From: Propionigenium maris DSM 9537
GTDB taxonomy: Bacteria; Fusobacteriota; Fusobacteriia; Fusobacteriales; Fusobacteriaceae
Direction of reading: 5' to 3'
DNA length: 64,000 bases
NCBI RefSeq assembly: GCF_027925155.1
Contig: NZ_BSDY01000017.1
Location: forward strand, 1 to 64,000
Below are positions 56,201 to 64,000 of this stretch, piece by piece. Position 1 is the stretch's first letter. Every line of letters starts with the position of its first letter. The position numbers were made by a program, and so were the translations under genes. A model generated the notes under the pieces. It made no database searches and was not told the DNA's origin. It saw only the letters and a program-made list of their open reading frames with translations.

Positions 56201-56474
56201 TTATGGTACCGCTATTTATTACATCCGCTCCGTCGACTCTTATCCCTGCCAGGTTGCTGTTATTTGAAGGATGAGTCCCCTCAATTAAAATTTCCCCTCT
56301 ATTTTCAACTAGCTCTCCCGAAACTGTATTTTTTAAAGCTTCTCTTTCATTCAATTGAGGGTTTCCATTGTTGTCAATCGCTACACTTTCTCCAGCTTCA
56401 ATACTCGCCGAATATCCCAGTTTTGAGCTTGTAATTAAAAGTGCTGCTACTAGTAAAATCAATTTCATCTTCAT
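53226..56474 (-). CDS. Type Va autotransporter adhesin
   Basis: 1082 residues: signal peptide (MKMKLILLVAALLITSSKLGYSA), a passenger of ~20-residue beta-helix repeats (…NSGTIxxxG…, for example VENSGRIEISGGSTRGIVA, LENSGEIVMGGYQNFGMVS; ~40-620), a junction with Ser/Thr-rich strands (~620-780), and a C-terminal autotransporter barrel (~800-1082) ending YEF. No protease triad is visible in the passenger, so it is probably an adhesin. It lies 27 bp after a lipoprotein gene and overlaps the next gene; all six genes to TpsA form one operon. Confidence 0.9.
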   Translation of the reverse strand: MKMKLILLVAALLITSSKLGYSASIEAGESVAIDNNGNPQLNEREALKNTVSGELVENRGEILIEGTHPSNNSNLAGIRVDGADVINSGTIKLTTYDAGQGINAKNSTVENSGRIEISGGSTRGIVATDSEISNSGEVDIIEGSRMATGIEVFGGSSTNSGTISVGGSMSNGMSAWEGAVQENKGEITVTGDQSVAMISQGNSTSLNTGKITSEAYQGRGIISYEGSHLENSGEIVMGGYQNFGMVSDNKSGAPSTNNVVNNGEIRMTGDISVAMAGMGINEIQNNGTIYIEGSGGVGIKYSNVNDVKNDGEIILKGTANWAFGVDIVKDTEVKSVGNISIIDSTSSGAIKVEGSVEKGINEAEVSVKNGSGIAVIKVDNTGEAINRGIIDIEGGKNNYGIHSKDGKKVSNENLISIGGTQSAAIYSPGGEFIQNTGTIELKGDTQTGIYYENEDAGLVNTGEIIITGNNGTAFDVNSEKNTSVRSVGNVTIAEGASNSSAAYAKYSIKTATNEGSIKVHGKKSSGLTGLDGTTLENKGTIFVDTNESYGIYAVNDATVINEGHISNIAEDGIAIFMGVEDSNLYMDTNSTITGSVYSAGGVATFYGTNTNDSLAVHDINYDLVNFSHLDLKEGSFNVGNDTLLIAPKSNVLASDHFDTSEYSGSLVISEGAEVTMQVGVNEGLSSTIHAETMSIEGKLNYMPIDQVYVTEEDEIIITNIFTEEEITGVSDETVDVINVVEGWSGDYLLSEDNTNLSLVLTRSSEGKYLPDSYYDGVFNYPHTYLDVKNVNEAAQITRTFGVIDKIHNEEIPYMFEVTAIGGAGNYDGGDGKGKFNYRRYGNEVKFYNKITDDILYEGGFSYIESNIKYRHLSKEKMQSYTLTSSLAREFDDGFKLGGYISASLNKHDLERGVTGKKIILNTDYDTFTGKVGTALGHEYRVDKNTLYTSYLDVGVLYQYTEDYTERGDTNYAMHISENETFTPVLSLGVDRTVRDKNIRTNIGAKLNYYMGDPMERRESYFLFKPEVRYDVEPVNMPEVTVAFNMGAEIDLSTRVSVFLNGKIEAGKDLWEALGRIGVTYEF

Positions 56475-56501
56475 CTCAGGGCCTCTCCTTCTTCTGTAGT
56501 A

Positions 56502-56987
56502 TTATTTATCCTCTAAGTATTTTTTAAGTTGCTCATCCAGAGCATATTTATCTCTGATTTCTCCCACAACAACTCCTATTTCTTGCTTTAATTTTGCTTC
56601 GTATATCAAGCTTTTTATTGCACCCTCAACATCTTCTAAGGCTTTTCCCTGGAGATCCCCTTTGTTTTTGTTGTAGATTGTTAATATTTCTTCGTCCGAA
56701 ACATCGGTATTTTTATTTGCCACCGAAAGGATATAGTAGTCGTTGACAGCCCTCCTCTTTAAAAATTCCAATTTTTGTTTATCCTCTGTTCCTTTCAGAT
56801 TTTGAGTTGCCTCCTTGTACACTGCTTTTGACAGCAGAACTCCTAGTAATTCCTCCTCTGTTTTGTTTTCCCTCTCCGCCTTTGTTAGTGTCACCATCTT
56901 ATCAGCTCCTTTTGTTTTGTCAGCTCCGTTTTCTCCACATGCCATTAACAGGCCTACTAAGGATAAAGCTAGCATTGTTTTTTTCAT
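56502..56987 (-). CDS. Lipoprotein with SurA/PpiC N-domain-like helices
   Basis: 161 residues. Lipobox LMAC (MKKTMLALSLVGLLMACGEN). The rest is helical, with a pattern seen in SurA/PrsA-type chaperones (LKRRAVNDYYILSVANKNTDVSDEEILTIYNKNKGDL...AIKSLIYEAKLKQEIGVVVGEIRDKY) but no peptidyl-prolyl isomerase domain. As the first gene of the autotransporter/TPS operon it may chaperone the two huge exported proteins in the periplasm. The family assignment is tentative. Confidence 0.7.
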   Translation of the reverse strand: MKKTMLALSLVGLLMACGENGADKTKGADKMVTLTKAERENKTEEELLGVLLSKAVYKEATQNLKGTEDKQKLEFLKRRAVNDYYILSVANKNTDVSDEEILTIYNKNKGDLQGKALEDVEGAIKSLIYEAKLKQEIGVVVGEIRDKYALDEQLKKYLEDK

Positions 56988-57701
56988 TTTTCCTCCTTAT
57001 ACTTCTTTTGCTTAATATGAGGCTCCGTGCTTCAGAGACACCACTTATAAAGTCCCTCTATAAATTTACACTTCTCTCACTGTATTCTGTAGTTTATACT
57101 TTTCTTTCCATCCTAGGTGTATTATTTGGCATAAAATTACAGTTTTTTTTGACCATTGTCCTAATTTAACAAAATAAGTATTACATCATTTGATTTATTG
57201 GAGTCATAGAAAAATATCTGCTCTTATAAATTTTTAATTGTATTAAAAATAGGTAATAATTACTTATAAATAAAAGAGATCGATAGTTTATAGAAATCTC
57301 TTTGTGAAAGGCGGAGAGGAGTTTGAGGTGGCAAGTGAGATGGATACATCTAAAAAATCAGAAGATTCCACCTTATGATAGACAAATTTTTAGAGAACTT
57401 AATGTTTTTATAAATACTGATAAAAAATATATTAATGGGGAGATTAAGAAGATTAGTAATAAAGGGAGTATCCCCTAGAGATATTTCTCTCTTGAAACAG
57501 CCTTATCTTGTGGTTTTTGAATTTGATAAGAAGTAGGATCGCAGTTTTAAAAGGGAGGGGATCAAATACTTATACAATTGACAGTTAAATATGAAAGCAG
57601 GCTCTCAGAATATCTATTCTAAAAAGCCTGCTAGCTTATTCAATAATTGAATTTAAGGAAAATATAGAAAATGCCATATCCATAATAATTTTAAGACTTG
57701 A
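56988..57701. other. AT-rich intergenic region upstream of the surface operon
   Basis: 714 bp. It must contain the operon's promoter, but I see no clear -35/-10 pair. 57594-57630 holds an 8-bp hairpin (AGCAGGCT/AGCCTGCT). A few plus-strand coding scraps at 57300-57480 are interrupted by stops and were not identified. Confidence 0.5.
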
Positions 57702-58710
57702 ATTGTATAATTAATTACAACAAAAAAGACTCATAAATATTTCCTTGATATAATGTAAGTGCGACCAAACATTAAAAGAAGTGTCTATGAGTTATACACA
57801 TTTTACCATTGATGAAAAAGAAAGTATATTAGAATCTCTAGCGCTTGGCTTAAAAACTATGAAATAGCTAAAAAATTATGTAGAAGTAGATCTAGTGTCA
57901 ACAGAGAAATTTAAAGGAATTCTATCAACGGAAAGTGTAGTCCGCACAAAGCGCAAAAGTTTTTTTCTAAAATTATGGAGCTAATAAAAAGCTTGAAAAA
58001 ACAATATTACTAATAGATATTCAGGGTAAGCTTGAAGGTGGGTAGACACCTGAACAAATCTCTAGAAGAGCCAGAAAAGATGATAGCTATAATATTAGCT
58101 TTAAAACTATCTATTTTTCTATTCGAGAAGGAATACTCTTAGAAACTACATTTAAAATCTTGCCAAGGAAAGGTAAAAGAAAACCAAATGATATCAGAAA
58201 AACTAGAGGAACTATTCTAGATAAGAAGATGATTGGATAAAGAGCTCGAGAGGATGATGAAAGAAGTGAGATTAGGCACTTTGAAAGTGATTCTATCATT
58301 GATAGTGATAAACAAAGCGCGATAATGACACGTATCTGCAGGAAATTGAGATTTCTTATCACTGAATTAATGAAAGATAGAAAAGCAACTCCCTTTACTC
58401 AAGCGACTATTGAAAATTTTAAATATCGACCAAAATGGGTAGTTAAGACTTTTACATCAAACAATGGAAAGGAATTAAAGGAGAGTTAGAAGCCGCCTTC
58501 TATTTTGCCAACCCTTACCATTCTTGGGAAAGAGGAACAAATGAAAATACTAATGAGTTCTTGAGGAGGTAACAGATTTCCAAACACTAACTAAAGAAAA
58601 TGTTAATAAAGCGGTTTGGGCACTTAACAATAGACCTAGAAATGTTTAGGGTTTAAAAGGCCCCTTAAAGTATTAAGGGGCGAGTTATGTGTTGCACTTA
58701 ATTTGACAAT
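57702..58710 (+). mobile_element. IS30-family insertion sequence, inactive
   Basis: Terminal repeats: left ATTGTATAATTAATTACAAC (57702-57721), right GTTGCACTTAATTTGACAAT (58691-58710); they pair at ~16 of 20 positions. The transposase starts at 57788 as MSYTHFTIDEKESILESLAL (IS30 hallmark). It continues through stops and frameshifts with PEQISRRARKD, FESDSI and TFTSNNGKE, pieces of the DDE domain. A 9-bp hairpin (GCCCCTTAA/TTAAGGGGC, 58660-58681) closes the gene. About 1.0 kb, clearly dead. Confidence 0.8.
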
Positions 58711-58764
58711 GTAGGAAATTAAAATTTTAATCCTATAAACAAAGCAAACAATTAATTATTGAAG

Positions 58765-59139
58765 TCAATTAGATATTGCTAAGCTAGCCTCCTTAATTTT
58801 TTCTTGAAGAGATTTTAGATCAACTTTATTATTCAAAATATTAAGAATTTTTTCATTCTCTTCTATTAAATTTTTAGAAACTTCAGCACCTAAAGAAGTT
58901 ATAACATATTCATTTTCCTTTTTTATAACCAACTTTTTTTCCACAAGTTTTTTTAAAACTCTATATATTTGGGATCTATCTTTTTGAAGAAAATCCACAA
59001 TTTCACGTTGAGTTCTTTTCTTGCTAAAAATTGAATATAGAACAATTAACTCTACAAATGATACACCCCTATCTTTCATTAAGGTTACCCTCGCTTTATA
59101 TTCATTGAAAAACTTATAATACTCTATAATTAATTTCAT
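58765..59139 (-). CDS. MarR-like winged-helix regulator
   Basis: 124 residues. Winged helix at ~25-85: SFVELIVLYSIFSKKRTQREIVDFLQKDRSQIYRVLKKLVEKKLVIKKENEYVITSLG, followed by a helical tail (NEKILNILNNKVDLKSLQEKIK). Start ATG after AGGAGGGAA. It stands alone between an IS30 remnant and a transposase tail in a decayed AT-rich region. Targets are unknown. Confidence 0.75.
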   Translation of the reverse strand: MKLIIEYYKFFNEYKARVTLMKDRGVSFVELIVLYSIFSKKRTQREIVDFLQKDRSQIYRVLKKLVEKKLVIKKENEYVITSLGAEVSKNLIEENEKILNILNNKVDLKSLQEKIKEASLAISN

Positions 59140-59225
59140 ATTCCCTCCTAGTAGTAGTGAGTAAATTTTTAATTTTTTAAATAATAATGCTTATTTGAAA
59201 AATTTAATAAAGTAAACGAAACAAT

Positions 59226-59513
59226 TTAAAGTTCTCTTCTATAGGCTGTTATAAATAATAGTATCTCTAAACTAACATTAAAAATCTTTCTATTTAGCCC
59301 TCTAACTCTATGATTATCAATATAATAATTTTCTTTTAAGTTGCTAACCAAGCTTTTTATCTCCCAACGTTTACTATATCTTACTTTTCCCAAAGAGTTT
59401 TTTCTAGGTGTTCCTAGAAAATTGGATTTAAATGGCTTGGGAAAATTAAGCTTTAAAATTCGAAGTATCTTGTAGAGCAACTTGCTTTTAATGGTAGTTT
59501 GAGGTACATACAT
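59226..59513 (-). pseudogene. Transposase C-terminal remnant (DDE, IS5/IS1182-like)
   Basis: A 95-codon open frame. The end (NHRVRGLNRKIFNVSLEILLFITAYRREL) resembles the typical C-terminus of IS4/IS5/IS1182 DDE transposases (…R.RGL.KV..E..L.ALAYNL). The first part is basic (FKSNFLGTPRKNSLGKVRYSKRWE). No Shine-Dalgarno and no catalytic residues: a truncated fragment. Confidence 0.55.
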
Positions 59514-59883
59514 TACTAGTCATATCTTTTTGAGTAAAATTTTATGTAGTAATTTAATTATCACTCTATATTTGGGTATGATTTTTAATTTTTGGTAAAT
59601 TACTTTTGCAACAGCCAATCTCTTCTAATAAAAATATAGATACTAACCTTTAGAAGAATGAAGTTTGAATGACGGACTTTTATCCAAGAGATTTTTTAAA
59701 TTATTTCCTTTATTTAATTGGTTCTGCTATGGTTCAGTTACCGAGATGAATAAAATAGATGCCAATTAGAGAATAAGCTTTTAAGATTGAGAACACTAAC
59801 TATTTAAACAATAATATTTAAAGCATAAACGTTCACTTAGAAAGAGCTCTCTAAAAGATTATTAATTTATTTAATCATTAATT
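59514..59883. other. AT-rich intergenic region, nothing recognised
   Basis: 370 bp without an open frame of note, promoter match or strong hairpin. It includes the region downstream of the Crp/Fnr-like gene. Confidence 0.5.
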
Positions 59884-60495
59884 CTAATAAACAGAATCTT
59901 TTACCGTTAATTTTAACATTTTTCCTTTTCTTTTCAACCATTTTGATGATTCAAGCTTCTTCAGGTCTCTATAAAAATTAGACCTTTTTAGAGAATATTT
60001 TTCTATAAAATTTGAAATGTTGCTTATTTTTACAGTTTCGTATTCATTTTTTTCTTTTGTTAAAAAATACTTTAACTTCTCTAGAGAGAGAAGTTTCGAT
60101 CGTAAAAAAATTTCCTTTTTCAGCAAAGTAAGATTTAATACAACCTCCTTAACTAACCGTTTGCAAAATTTTATGTCTCTCAGCCATTTTTCCAACAAAT
60201 CTAAAGGAATTTCAACTAATATAGCTTCTTCTTTAGCTCTATAAAATAAGTTATTTTCTGAAGGACAAAAATAATTAGCCTCTCCTATTATAAATTCATC
60301 GCTTGTAACATCCCTAATCTTTATAATTTCACCTTTTGAATCTACATAAATTTCTTCGAGGATACCCTTAGCTAAAAAAAAATAAAAACTTGTATAAAAT
60401 TCCTGCCCCTCCTTTAATGTTATTTTTTTTAAAGTTCTAACTTCATCTAATGATGAAAACTCTTCTAATTTCTTTTTATAAAAAACATAATCCAT
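59884..60495 (-). CDS. Crp/Fnr-family transcriptional regulator
   Basis: 203 residues. Residues ~20-115 fit a cyclic-nucleotide-binding beta-roll (ITLKEGQEFYTSFYFFLAKGILEEIYVDSKGEIIKIRDV, DEFIIGEANYF). Then a long dimer helix and a C-terminal helix-turn-helix (KISNISNFIEKYSLKRSNFYRDLKKLESSKWLKRKGKMLKL). The Arg/Glu signature for cAMP is absent, and only one Cys lies in the N-terminal domain, so the effector is unknown. It is an isolated gene with a start after GGGGGAGAG. Confidence 0.85.
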   Translation of the reverse strand: MDYVFYKKKLEEFSSLDEVRTLKKITLKEGQEFYTSFYFFLAKGILEEIYVDSKGEIIKIRDVTSDEFIIGEANYFCPSENNLFYRAKEEAILVEIPLDLLEKWLRDIKFCKRLVKEVVLNLTLLKKEIFLRSKLLSLEKLKYFLTKEKNEYETVKISNISNFIEKYSLKRSNFYRDLKKLESSKWLKRKGKMLKLTVKDSVY

Positions 60496-61098
60496 ACTCT
60501 CTCCCCCTATTCAGTTTTATCTGCATTCTTAATTAAAAAGTCTCCTTATCTAATTATCTTGATTAAAATCACTCTTAAATATTTTAAGTAACAAAGATAT
60601 CAATAATAAAAACTAACATCTGAATTCTCACAATAACTCTAAAATTATTTATCTCGTTAATTAATAATATACACATTACCAGACAATATTATGTCCAATT
60701 TGAGATAAAAAAACATCAATTCTAATCAACTTTATTGACCTTAATATTACAAACACTAATTAAATCATTTAAATGCTCCATTAATAGATACATTAAAATT
60801 CAAAATCCATACACACATTTACATTGTATAAAGAAATATTAATTAATCATATACTTAAAAAAGTTAATCTTCCAACTAATGATTTTAATTTATTTCCTTG
60901 GACCTCTGCATATTTTCCAAACATTTCGCTAAATTTCCTTGAAATAGCATCATTTTGAGTTTGTTGAACACACTTGCAATGTATATTCTGAAGCTCAGTT
61001 TTAATAGGCTAATTTTTTAACTATTAAAAGTTATGCCTGTATTAATACAAGCCAAAAGATCTTAGAAAGTATATCAAAACTTATCCACCTACAATATA
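60496..61098. other. AT-rich intergenic region with a decayed coding scrap
   Basis: About 600 bp. At 60840-61015 the minus strand encodes a start-less fragment (PIKTELQNIHCKCVQQTQND...SRKFSEMFGKYAEVQ) ending in a stop, which I do not recognise. The part nearer the Crp/Fnr-like gene should contain its promoter; none is obvious. Confidence 0.45.
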
Positions 61099-61132
61099 AG
61101 AGCCGTCTTCAGGAAGTGCTGAAGACGGCTCT
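61099..61132 (-). terminator. Terminator of the HD-GYP operon
   Basis: A 14-bp perfect stem (AGAGCCGTCTTCAG / CTGAAGACGGCTCT) with a 6-nt loop, 21 bp past the HD-GYP stop, followed on the minus strand by TTATATTGT. Confidence 0.75.
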
Positions 61133-61153
61133 ATATTTTCCAAGAAGTATCAT

Positions 61154-62845
61154 CTATACCTCAGTTGAAATCTTCCTCAATTCATCCCTATAAGTTTCCA
61201 CTACCTCCACTATTTTGGGGTCAAACATCTCTCCCTTCCCCTGAATTATATACTCCAGGGTTTCATCGTAGGTCCAGGCTCTCTTATAGCTCCTCTCGCT
61301 TAGAAGGGCATCCATCACATCGGCCACCATGGTTATCCTGGCAAAGAGATTTATCTCATCCTCCTTCAGGTGTCTGGGGTATCCCTTCCCATCCCACCTT
61401 TCATGGTGTTCATGGGCAATTGTTGCCGCTGCATCTATCACCCTTCTTCCGCTGCCCTTTAATATGTCATAGCCTATATTGGCATGCTTCTTCATCTCCC
61501 TGAACTGCTCCTCGGTGTACCTCCCTGGAAAGTTCAGTATCTCATCTGGAACCCCTATCTTCCCAATATCATGGAGGGGGGATGCTATCTCAATTATCTC
61601 CGCCTCCTTTTGAGTGCACCCCACCTTGAGAGCTATAAACTTTGAGATCTTTGCCACACGCCCTGCGTGATCTGCTGTCTCTCTTGACCTGTACTCTATC
61701 ACATCTCCAAGCCTGTTAAGGAGATCCTTCTGTGTATCCAGTAGCTCCCTGTCCCGGGCGTTTATAGTCCTCTCCTTCACAAGATTAATATATACTAGTA
61801 GGAGAATTGTTGTTAAAACACCTAATACACCGAGAAAGGTGAGGATCAGCCTCCGGTTTCGCCGGTAGAAAGTTTCAGGTCTGTTTAAAAAAACAGATTT
61901 CAGAGGATAGTAGACATACTCCAGAGATCTTTCCTGGATTACATTGTAGTCAAATACATAGCTGCTTCTCTGACTTGTCCCTGTAACCCTGGGAATCTCC
62001 TCCCCCTCTAAGATACCCTCTGCCACATCTATGGTCTGCACTCCCATCCTCCTTCCGTCAAAGGCATATCCTCCAAAAGCGCCTGTATTCAGATAGAAGC
62101 TCCAGTTTATATAGATGGGTACCTTGGAAGCCCGGCTCACCTCTGCTATTGGTTCATAGTAGCTGTAGGAGTTCCCCAGCCTGTCCATAAAGAACACCAG
62201 GTATATGATGATATCTTTTCTCCCCAGACTCTCCACCCTTCCCTTGAGCTCCTCAAGGGTGAGATCCTCCAGCCACTCCCTCTCTATATCATAGTTCTCC
62301 GCAACCTTCTCCACTTCCCTCTTTATCTTTTGCCCTGTAGGGGTTATGTCGGTAATAAAGTATATCTTTTCAGCATCTGAATTCTGTTTGAGGGCCAGCT
62401 TTATATTGGCCTCATAATCTGGCTCCTCCACCATGATGTAGGCATCCTCTGCTTCCAGGTATTCATCCTCCAGGGTATTGAGTCCCGTTCCCAGGATGGG
62501 CACCCCCTTGAAGATATCTTCCCTTCTAGAGAGAACATAGCTAAAGGCCCTGTCATCCACTGCTATCACCAGATCTATCTTCCTAGAGGTATATTTATAG
62601 GAGAATAACCTGTCATACTCCTCAAGATACTCCACGGAGGGGAAGTTTTTTGTATCCATATATTCCAGAGAAATATTATAGCTCCCCTCCCTTCCTTCAA
62701 GTCCCTCTAAGATCCCATCCTGGATCTCCCTGGTCCACAGATAGTCTTCAGAGTAGGAGTGAAGTATCAAGACATTCTTCCTGCTTTGAGAGTAAGTAAC
62801 CAGGAAAAAAAACAGGTAGATTATTATATATATCCACTTCTTCAC
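61154..62845 (-). CDS. Membrane sensor with ABC-type substrate-binding domain and HD-GYP phosphodiesterase
   Basis: 563 residues from the GTG at 62845, which has GGAGGT 7 nt upstream; a GTG at 62863 lies before the ribosome site. Signal peptide/anchor (MKKWIYIIIYLFFFLVTYSQS). A periplasmic domain (~22-325) resembles ABC_sub_bind-type sugar/peptide sensors (KNVLILHSYSEDYLWTREIQ, IDLVIAVDDRAFSYVL, GGYAFDGRRMGVQTIDVAEGIL). Then a membrane helix (LILTFLGVLGVLTTILLLVYINLV) and a cytoplasmic HD-GYP domain with SPLHDIGKIGVPDEIL and HHERWDGKGYP. It should hydrolyse cyclic di-GMP in response to an external ligand. It lies 75 bp downstream of the YjiH-like gene in the same operon. GC is clearly higher than in the preceding 4 kb. 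Confidence 0.92.
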   Translation of the reverse strand: MKKWIYIIIYLFFFLVTYSQSRKNVLILHSYSEDYLWTREIQDGILEGLEGREGSYNISLEYMDTKNFPSVEYLEEYDRLFSYKYTSRKIDLVIAVDDRAFSYVLSRREDIFKGVPILGTGLNTLEDEYLEAEDAYIMVEEPDYEANIKLALKQNSDAEKIYFITDITPTGQKIKREVEKVAENYDIEREWLEDLTLEELKGRVESLGRKDIIIYLVFFMDRLGNSYSYYEPIAEVSRASKVPIYINWSFYLNTGAFGGYAFDGRRMGVQTIDVAEGILEGEEIPRVTGTSQRSSYVFDYNVIQERSLEYVYYPLKSVFLNRPETFYRRNRRLILTFLGVLGVLTTILLLVYINLVKERTINARDRELLDTQKDLLNRLGDVIEYRSRETADHAGRVAKISKFIALKVGCTQKEAEIIEIASPLHDIGKIGVPDEILNFPGRYTEEQFREMKKHANIGYDILKGSGRRVIDAAATIAHEHHERWDGKGYPRHLKEDEINLFARITMVADVMDALLSERSYKRAWTYDETLEYIIQGKGEMFDPKIVEVVETYRDELRKISTEV

Positions 62846-62920
62846 AGCCTTCACCTCCCACACTTATATAATACTCTGAAGGGAAGGCTTTTCCTCATCA
62901 TCAAATAAAAATATCTCTTT

Positions 62921-64000
62921 CTACAGGAAGGCGTGAGCCACTCCTCCTGCTATGATGATTGTAAGTATTGTCCTCTGAACCCATACAATAAGCATATCCC
63001 TTATCTTAAGAGGAATATCTGTGGACACTATGCAGGGGATTACCGCTGAAAAGAAGAGGATCGCCGATATGGAAACAACCCCCACTACATACCTTGTGAT
63101 AAGGGAAGCTCCCTTAGCTAGGAGGGCCGGGAGAAACATCTCCGCTATCTCCACAGAGGAAGCCTTAGCTGCAAGCATAGGCTCCGGAAGCTTCATCAAC
63201 AAAGTAAAGGGATAGAAGATGTAGGCTAAGATATCAAAGAGCGGAGTATATTTAGCCAGGATCAGCCCCAACAGCCCTACAGATAGTATGGTAGGTAGGA
63301 TACCACAAGCCATCTTGAGACCATCTCTCAGGTTTTCACCTATATTCCTCTTCAGGGGAGCAGAAACTTCAGCGGACCTGAACCCCTCTCTCCAGGCTCT
63401 GGCCAGGATATTTCCACCCTCACCACTTCCTGCCTCAACTCTTCTTCCATCATATGTGACCTCCTCCTTGGAAGCCAGGGGATATACCCTCACTGTAATG
63501 GCTGTTACTCCAAAGGTTATTATAAGGGTACTCCAGAAGTAGAAGTTCCATATCTCCATAAGCCCCAGGGTCTTAGCAACAATTATCATAAAGGTTGCCG
63601 ACACAGTGGAAAATCCGGTGGCTATTATGCAGGCCTCCTTGGCTGTGTACTTCCCCTCTCTGTAAACCCTGTTGGTTATGAGAAGTCCTATAGAATAGCT
63701 CCCCACAAAGGAAGCCACAGCATCTATAGCCGATCTTCCTGGAGTCCTCCATATGGGTTTCATCACAGGCTCCATAATCACCCCTATAAATTCAAGGAGA
63801 CCATAGCCCACCAGGAATGAGAGGAATACTGCTCCCAGGGGAACTATTATCCCCACAGATATAACCAGCTTATCATATAAAAATGGAACCATATCCCTCT
63901 CAAAGAGAAAGGCCGGCCCTACCTCAGTAAGAGCCATGACAGCAACCCCTACCCCTGCAACCTTAAAGATAGAAAAGAGGGTTTTTATTCTGTCCTCCCT
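62921..64000 (-). CDS. YjiH-family nucleoside-recognition (gate) membrane protein, 5' end outside window
   Basis: The frame stays open to the window edge (REDRIKTLFSIFKVAGVGVAV before the internal ATG at 63937), so the gene is partial: 359 residues visible of an expected ~450. Many membrane helices with the gate-domain features (PGRSAIDAVASFVGSYSIGLLITNRVYREG, KEACIIATGFSTVSATFMI, SVEIAEMFLPALLAKGASLITRYVVGVVSISAILFFSAVIPC). A family of uncertain substrate, often annotated as a nucleoside-recognition domain protein. Co-transcribed with the HD-GYP sensor downstream. Confidence 0.85.
   Translation of the reverse strand, partial: REDRIKTLFSIFKVAGVGVAVMALTEVGPAFLFERDMVPFLYDKLVISVGIIVPLGAVFLSFLVGYGLLEFIGVIMEPVMKPIWRTPGRSAIDAVASFVGSYSIGLLITNRVYREGKYTAKEACIIATGFSTVSATFMIIVAKTLGLMEIWNFYFWSTLIITFGVTAITVRVYPLASKEEVTYDGRRVEAGSGEGGNILARAWREGFRSAEVSAPLKRNIGENLRDGLKMACGILPTILSVGLLGLILAKYTPLFDILAYIFYPFTLLMKLPEPMLAAKASSVEIAEMFLPALLAKGASLITRYVVGVVSISAILFFSAVIPCIVSTDIPLKIRDMLIVWVQRTILTIIIAGGVAHAFL

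Noticed and set aside
57300..57480. Possible riboswitch or T-box upstream of the surface operon
   Set aside because: No conserved T-box or riboswitch core could be found. The stretch is on the opposite strand and looks like decayed coding sequence.

Overview
The window looks like the chromosome or a large replicon of an AT-rich, Gram-negative anaerobe. A member of the Fusobacteriota (Ilyobacter/Propionigenium/Cetobacterium-like) is my best guess. The reasons are low GC with A/T-rich spacers, Gram-negative outer-membrane genes (type Va autotransporter, FhaC-type translocator, OmpA-like lipoprotein, lipoboxes), strong AGGAGG ribosome-binding sites, and Fusobacteria-style operons around giant haemagglutinins. 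No rRNA, tRNA or CRISPR array was seen. The genus is inference from style, not proven.

Region 1 (1-10.1 kb, all minus strand) is an RHS/YD toxin operon. A 1177-residue TcB/SpvB-like protein is followed by a 1524-residue RHS-repeat protein that lacks the usual RHS core and ends in a GLUG-like beta-helix. Two separate 'core plus toxin tip' cassette genes follow (441-1496, and 1-289 running off the window). Each starts exactly where an RHS chain would normally continue, and each has its own start codon and Shine-Dalgarno.

Region 2 (10.1-16.4 kb) is decayed sequence: IS982 and IS256 remnants, subtilase debris, two small hypothetical genes, and an overlapping pair of MarR-like regulators.

Region 3 (16.4-30.9 kb) is an exoenzyme/effector island. 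Minus-strand genes encode a rhodanese, an S8 subtilase, a CBM2-like binding protein, a GH18 chitinase with a CBM5/12 module, and a small coiled-coil protein. On the plus strand are a MerR regulator, a double-GH18 protein, a stand-alone helical module and a DUF2235 (Tle1-like) lipase. None of the enzymes has a Sec signal peptide. Several share one N-terminal helical module and a repeated beta-sandwich ('DPD') domain. Two promoters with the rare MerR geometry (TTGACT, 19-nt spacer filled by a CTGTGTT..AACACAG dyad, then a -10) drive the RHS operon and the chitinase operon. This points to one MerR-controlled system: an RHS/Tc-type toxin plus chitinases and protease, as in insecticidal Tc loci.

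Region 4 (31.2-57 kb, minus strand) is a six-gene surface operon. It encodes a SurA-N-like lipoprotein, an autotransporter, a periplasmic protein, an OmpA-like lipoprotein, TpsB (FhaC-like) and a 6187-residue TpsA. The last third of the TpsA is unusual. It has about ten copies of a ~55-residue repeat, then an array of tyrosine motifs resembling Src-kinase/SH2 targets (YEEI, YEPV, YDDV, YAEI), and three related HExxH metallopeptidase-like domains. A displaced, decayed older 3' end and its terminator lie just downstream.

Region 5 (57-61 kb) is AT-rich and decayed: an IS30 remnant, a transposase tail, a winged-helix regulator and a Crp/Fnr-like regulator. Region 6 (61.1-64 kb) has visibly higher GC and is ordinary core sequence: an HD-GYP sensor and a YjiH-family membrane protein cut by the window end.
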